This document shows, one piece after another, positions 8,201 through 10,009 of a stretch of DNA of 10,009 nt. Where the stretch lies: the NCBI GenBank assembly GCA_020047775.1, contig JAIFNK010000163.1, forward strand, positions 1 through 10,009. Reading direction: 5' to 3'. The notes under the pieces were generated by a model. It made no database searches, was not told the DNA's origin, and saw only the letters and a program-made list of their open reading frames with translations. Source of the stretch: Akkermansia sp. Its GTDB lineage: Bacteria > Verrucomicrobiota > Verrucomicrobiia > Verrucomicrobiales > Akkermansiaceae. The stretch's first letter is position 1. Each line of letters opens with the position of its first letter. The translations under genes were made by a program, and so were the position numbers.

Positions 8201-8728
8201 CCGCATGCCGCGGCCGCCACCGCCGAACGCGGCCTTGATGATGAGCGGAAATCCGATGTCGTGGGCGACGGTGAGCGCCTGGTCCGGATCGGTGATCGGA
8301 TCCTCGGTGCCGGGCAGGGTGGGGACCTTGAACTTGTGGGCGAGCGCCCGGGCGGCGGTCTTGTCACCCATGTTTTCCAACAAGTCCGGCGACGGGCCGA
8401 TGAAGGTGATGCCTTCGCGAGCACAAGCCCGCGCGAACGCCGCGTTTTCCGAGAGGAATCCGTAGCCGGGGTGGATCATCGTCACGCCCTTCTGTTTCGC
8501 CAGCGTCACGATGCCTTCCACGTCGAGGTAGGCGCCGACCGGGCCCTTCGAGGAATCCAGTTGATAGGCTTCGTCCGCCTTGAAGCGGTGGATCGAAAAG
8601 CGGTCCTCTTCGGCGAAGATCGAGACGGTCCGCAGACCGAGTTCGTTGGCGGCGCGGAAGATGCGGATGGCGATTTCACCGCGGTTCGCGGCCATCAGTT
8701 TGCCTGGGCGTTTTTGGGTTTCGAGCAT
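5249..8728 (-). CDS. pyc: Pyruvate carboxylase, single-chain
   Basis: The protein has 1159 residues, the usual length of single-chain pyruvate carboxylase, which converts pyruvate, bicarbonate and ATP to oxaloacetate (EC 6.4.1.1), an anaplerotic cytoplasmic reaction. The biotin carboxylase domain (~10-460) has ANRGEIAIRIFRA, the ATP-grasp loop GGGGRGM (169-175) and EMNPRIQVEH (296-305). The carboxyltransferase domain (~540-810) has DTTFRDAHQS (546-555), the likely carboxylated lysine K721 in CIKDMAG, and metal-binding HFHTHDTSG (748-756). A conserved carboxylase region follows. The C-terminal biotinyl domain starts near APMPGM (1093) and carries EAMKM with biotinylated K1123. The carboxyltransferase is of the pyruvate/oxaloacetate type, which excludes acetyl- or propionyl-CoA carboxylase. 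No clear Shine-Dalgarno precedes ATG 8728. It lies 62 bases after the DUF6172 gene and overlaps the sulfatase start. Confidence 0.97.
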   Translation of the reverse strand: MLETQKRPGKLMAANRGEIAIRIFRAANELGLRTVSIFAEEDRFSIHRFKADEAYQLDSSKGPVGAYLDVEGIVTLAKQKGVTMIHPGYGFLSENAAFARACAREGITFIGPSPDLLENMGDKTAARALAHKFKVPTLPGTEDPITDPDQALTVAHDIGFPLIIKAAFGGGGRGMRVVEKPSQLAGLLAEAQNEALNAFGNSAVFLERYISRAKHIEVQILGDQHGNVVHLYERDCSVQRRYQKVVEVAPAMHLNPQIRKELCDAAVTLAKGIGYDNAGTVEFLYDMDQDDWFFIEMNPRIQVEHTVTECVTGIDLVRSQILVAAGHTLFSEEIAIPKQEDMPCIGFAIQCRITTEDPEKGFSPDYGRILNYRSAAGFGIRLDAASGDAGSVVTPYYDSMLVKLTAMGRDFPMACQRMDRALREFRIRGVKTNIPFLENVIADETFRAGQAHTKLIDTKPELFQFKRRRDRATRTLAYLSDITLNGNPSAKGWKPAGIMHKAAVPNSLVIEHHAQVPRGSRDVLLEIGPEKFAQWILDEKRLLITDTTFRDAHQSLIATRMRSFDMLRVAEAVSHRIPELFSLEMWGGATFDTAMRFLSECPWDRLRRLREKIPNICFQMLFRGSNAVGYSNYPDNVVAGFVKHAADSGMDIFRIFDSLNYLPNMKVAMEAVRDHGKSICEAAICYTGDITDANRDKYSLKYYVAKAKELERMGAHMLCIKDMAGLCKPHAAFKLVTALKEEIGIPVHFHTHDTSGINSASVLAASKAGVDIVDLAISSMSGSTSQPNLNSIAAALANTERDPGLDFDSLNEFSDYWEQVLEFYQPFDSAPRSGTAEVYEHEMPGGQYTNLREQANAMGLGHRWREIARTYADVNQLFGDIVKVTPSSKVVGDMCMFLVTRGIKAADVPKLKPGSIDFPESVIDMLSGGLGQPDGGWPVEVQKVVLGTRKATTVRPGELADPIDLEVTRTGLAAKLGRPASDDDLYSHLMYPQVFADFMAFRTKYDDLSGLPTPAFFYGLQIGEEMEIEIDTGKTLIIKLISIGEADSAGRRALFYELNGMPRESIVTDNSLKSVSTASRPKGEPGNPAQACAPMPGMVTEVAVSPGQEVKAGDKLVILEAMKMLTTVSASADGTVAEILVKKGDRVDSDDLLVKLTPL

Positions 8729-8790
8729 GTTGGTGATTTTCTAAAGAGTGGTTGGGCGTTCGTGAAGCGGAAATCCGGCGGGCGGGAAAA

Positions 8791-9084
8791 TCAGGCGTCG
8801 CCCTTCTTCTGGCGGTGGCCCGGAGTCGCGAGGATCTCGATGTAAACCGACGGGCACGCGGCGGCGGCTGCCTGGTCGATGGCGGGGACGATTTCCTCGA
8901 CGTGTTTGGTTTCCGGGGCCGCGTCACCCGCGCCGACCTTGCAGTTGAAGTCCCAGAAATCCACGCCTTCCGGAAGCGGTTTTTTGCGCTCGCGCTTGAG
9001 GTATTTCCGGATGTCGCTCTTGATCTGCTCGACGACCCGCGCCGGCTGGTGGCTCGGCGAGGTGAGGGGAAATATCTTTTTCAT
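8791..9084 (-). CDS. DUF6172-type small protein
   Basis: This is a 97-residue protein without signal peptide or membrane segment, so probably cytoplasmic. It begins MKKIFPLTSPSHQPARVVEQ and has a basic helical centre (IKSDIRKYLKRERKK) followed by LPEGVDFWDFNCKVG, and near the end VYIEILATPGHRQKK. These are the hallmarks I associate with the DUF6172 family, small proteins of unknown function. The frame is open upstream to an ATG at 9225, but the extra 47 residues are Arg/Ser/Pro-rich, cross the inverted repeat at 9178-9223 and are not part of the family, so the ATG at 9084 is chosen. It is probably the first gene of a unit with pyruvate carboxylase, 62 bases downstream. No strong ribosome binding site is seen; the leader has two CGACAAAAA-like copies 19 bases apart. 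Confidence 0.82.
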   Translation of the reverse strand: MKKIFPLTSPSHQPARVVEQIKSDIRKYLKRERKKPLPEGVDFWDFNCKVGAGDAAPETKHVEEIVPAIDQAAAAACPSVYIEILATPGHRQKKGDA

Positions 9085-9177
9085 GTGGCTTGTTTTTGTC
9101 GGGAGGCGGGTTTTTTGTCGAGGAGAAGTCCGGGATTTTTGGCGGGAGCGCGCTGGATGAAGAGCACCCTGAAGGGC

Positions 9178-9223
9178 GAACTCCGGACGGTCGTTTGGTA
9201 AGTCGCGTTGCCGTCCGGAGTTC
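9178..9223. repeat. Perfect 13-bp inverted repeat in divergent intergenic region
   Basis: GAACTCCGGACGG (9178-9190) and CCGTCCGGAGTTC (9211-9223) are exact reverse complements separated by 20 bases. The pair sits between the divergent starts of the DUF6172 gene (9084, minus) and the carbonic-anhydrase-like gene (9263, plus), 40 bases before the latter. It could be a hairpin in the plus-strand leader, a split operator for a dimeric regulator, or part of a dispersed repeat. No T-run follows on either strand, so an intrinsic terminator is unlikely. Confidence 0.6.
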
Positions 9224-9262
9224 AAGTTTTAGCTTGCTCTTCGCTTGGGCTAGCCTCCCGGC

Positions 9263-9775
9263 ATGACCATCGAGACAATAGCCGGATTTTCCCCGACCAT
9301 TCATGAAAGCGTGTTCATCGTCGCGAGCGCGGATGTGATCGGGCGGGTGACTTTGCACGAGGAGGCGAGTGTTTGGTACAATACGACGCTGCGCGGCGAC
9401 ATCAACGAGATCGTCATCGGCGCGCGGTCGAATGTGCAGGATAATGCGGTGATCCATCTGGCGGATGATTACGGCTGCTACGTCGGCGAACGGGTGACCG
9501 TTGGGCACTCGGCGATCCTCCACGCCTGCACGGTGAAGGACGAGGTGCTCATCGGCATGGGGGCGATCGTGCTGGATGGCGCGGTGATCGGCGAGCGCTC
9601 GATCATTGGCGCGGGAGCGCTGGTGACGGGCGGGACGATCATTCCGCCGGGTTCGCTGGTTTTGGGTTCCCCAGGCAAGGTGGTGCGGACATTGTCGCTC
9701 GACGAGCAGGCGAAGATCAAGGGCTGGGCGGAAAAATATGTGAGGGGATCGCGGATCTATCTGGAGCGGGAATAA
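9263..9775 (+). CDS. Gamma-carbonic-anhydrase-like hexapeptide-repeat protein
   Basis: This 170-residue protein belongs to the left-handed beta-helix (hexapeptide repeat) group that includes gamma carbonic anhydrases, YrdA and PaaY. Imperfect hexapeptide turns run through ~15-140, for example ADVIGRV, VIGARSNVQDNAVIH and IIGAGALV. The three zinc-ligand histidines expected of the family are present: H65 (NAVIH), H82 (VGH) and H87 (ILH). A C-terminal helix (SLDEQAKIKGWAEKY) follows the usual GSPGKVVR turn. Family members are homotrimers with metal at subunit interfaces. Some hydrate CO2, others act as thioesterases or have no measured activity, so the enzyme activity is a hypothesis. It is transcribed away from the DUF6172-pyruvate carboxylase unit, whose second enzyme uses bicarbonate. 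Its start at ATG 9263 gives the normal family N-terminus; no ribosome binding site is obvious. Confidence 0.9.
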   Translation: MTIETIAGFSPTIHESVFIVASADVIGRVTLHEEASVWYNTTLRGDINEIVIGARSNVQDNAVIHLADDYGCYVGERVTVGHSAILHACTVKDEVLIGMGAIVLDGAVIGERSIIGAGALVTGGTIIPPGSLVLGSPGKVVRTLSLDEQAKIKGWAEKYVRGSRIYLERE

Positions 9776-10009
9776 GGAGGGCGCCCCCGGATATTCCTAA
9801 AAATTCCCGGCCGGCCATGAGATTCCTGATAGTTTTATGTGGCTTCGCGAGACCTGATTCATCGCAAAAACCTTGCCATAAACTCATCCAGGCCGTCGCC
9901 ACTCCGGCGTCAATGCTTGTTAGCCCGCATTTCTCACACAAAAGCATCGACCGCCGGGCGTTAGGCATGTAAAGCGTTGGTTACCAAACTAAAGCATTAC
10001 AACCAACCC
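9776..10009. other. Gene-free tail with several short repeats
   Basis: No convincing gene lies after the carbonic-anhydrase-like gene. Visible structure: GGCCGGCC palindrome (9809-9816); ATGCTT (9913-9918) opposite AAGCAT (9942-9947); GCCCG (9923-9927) opposite CGGGC (9955-9959); a 20-base-spaced direct repeat TAAAGCGTT (9970-9978) / TAAAGCATT (9990-9998); and GTTGGTT (9976-9982) inverted as AACCAAC (10001-10007). These may belong to the control region of a gene beyond the window edge, or to a repeat cut off by that edge. An 83-codon minus-strand frame (9968-9717) overlaps the preceding gene and has no recognisable content. Confidence 0.5.

Noticed and set aside
9919..9966. Integron attC/attI-like heptamers: GTTAGGC (9960-9966) and GTTAGCC (9919-9925)
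   Set aside because: GTTAGGC fits the attC core rule, but no matching RYYYAAC partner lies at a suitable distance on either strand, GTTAGCC breaks the consensus, and GTTAGGC also occurs inside pyc. No integrase is in the window.
9717..9968. 83-codon minus-strand open frame at the right end
   Set aside because: It overlaps the 3' end of the carbonic-anhydrase-like gene and has no recognisable content.

Overview
This window looks like ordinary, GC-rich chromosomal DNA from a free-living heterotrophic bacterium. The best guess is a member of the Verrucomicrobiota (Verrucomicrobiae). That placement is inferred from the gene mix (secreted formylglycine sulfatase, COG2509-type flavoprotein, DUF6172-type small protein, POT-like transporter), weak or absent Shine-Dalgarno sequences at most starts, and intergenic CGGAA-rich repeats of a kind I recall from that phylum. 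No marker gene settles it.

Layout. Positions 1-519 (+) hold the C-terminal end of a FAD-dependent dehydrogenase whose start lies outside the window. A 605-base gene-free stretch (520-1124) follows, with a GC hairpin, a small stem-loop and a pair of inverted CGGAA-rich repeats. Next come a predicted secreted zinc metallopeptidase (1125-1853, +) and a POT/PTR2-like major-facilitator transporter (2063-3787, +). The transporter converges, across 64 bases, on a three-gene minus-strand unit. Read in its own direction, that unit is a DUF6172-type small protein (9084-8791), a full-length single-chain pyruvate carboxylase (8728-5249) and a secreted arylsulfatase-type enzyme (5252-3852). The last two overlap by ATGA. 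Divergent from this unit is a gamma-carbonic-anhydrase-like hexapeptide-repeat protein (9263-9775, +). The 178-base divergent gap contains a perfect 13-bp inverted repeat. The last 234 bases hold no convincing gene but several short repeats.

How the genes may work together. Pyruvate carboxylase fixes bicarbonate onto pyruvate to make oxaloacetate. A gamma-carbonic-anhydrase homologue fired from the same divergent region could interconvert CO2 and bicarbonate for it; this is inference. The sulfatase would remove sulfate esters, probably from sulfated glycans outside the cytoplasm, and its coupling to pyruvate carboxylase is unexpected. The peptidase and the peptide-transporter-like protein could form a peptide acquisition pair, though each has its own intergenic gap and no operon is shown.

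I found no CRISPR array, RNA gene, transposase, phage gene or clearly new multi-gene system.
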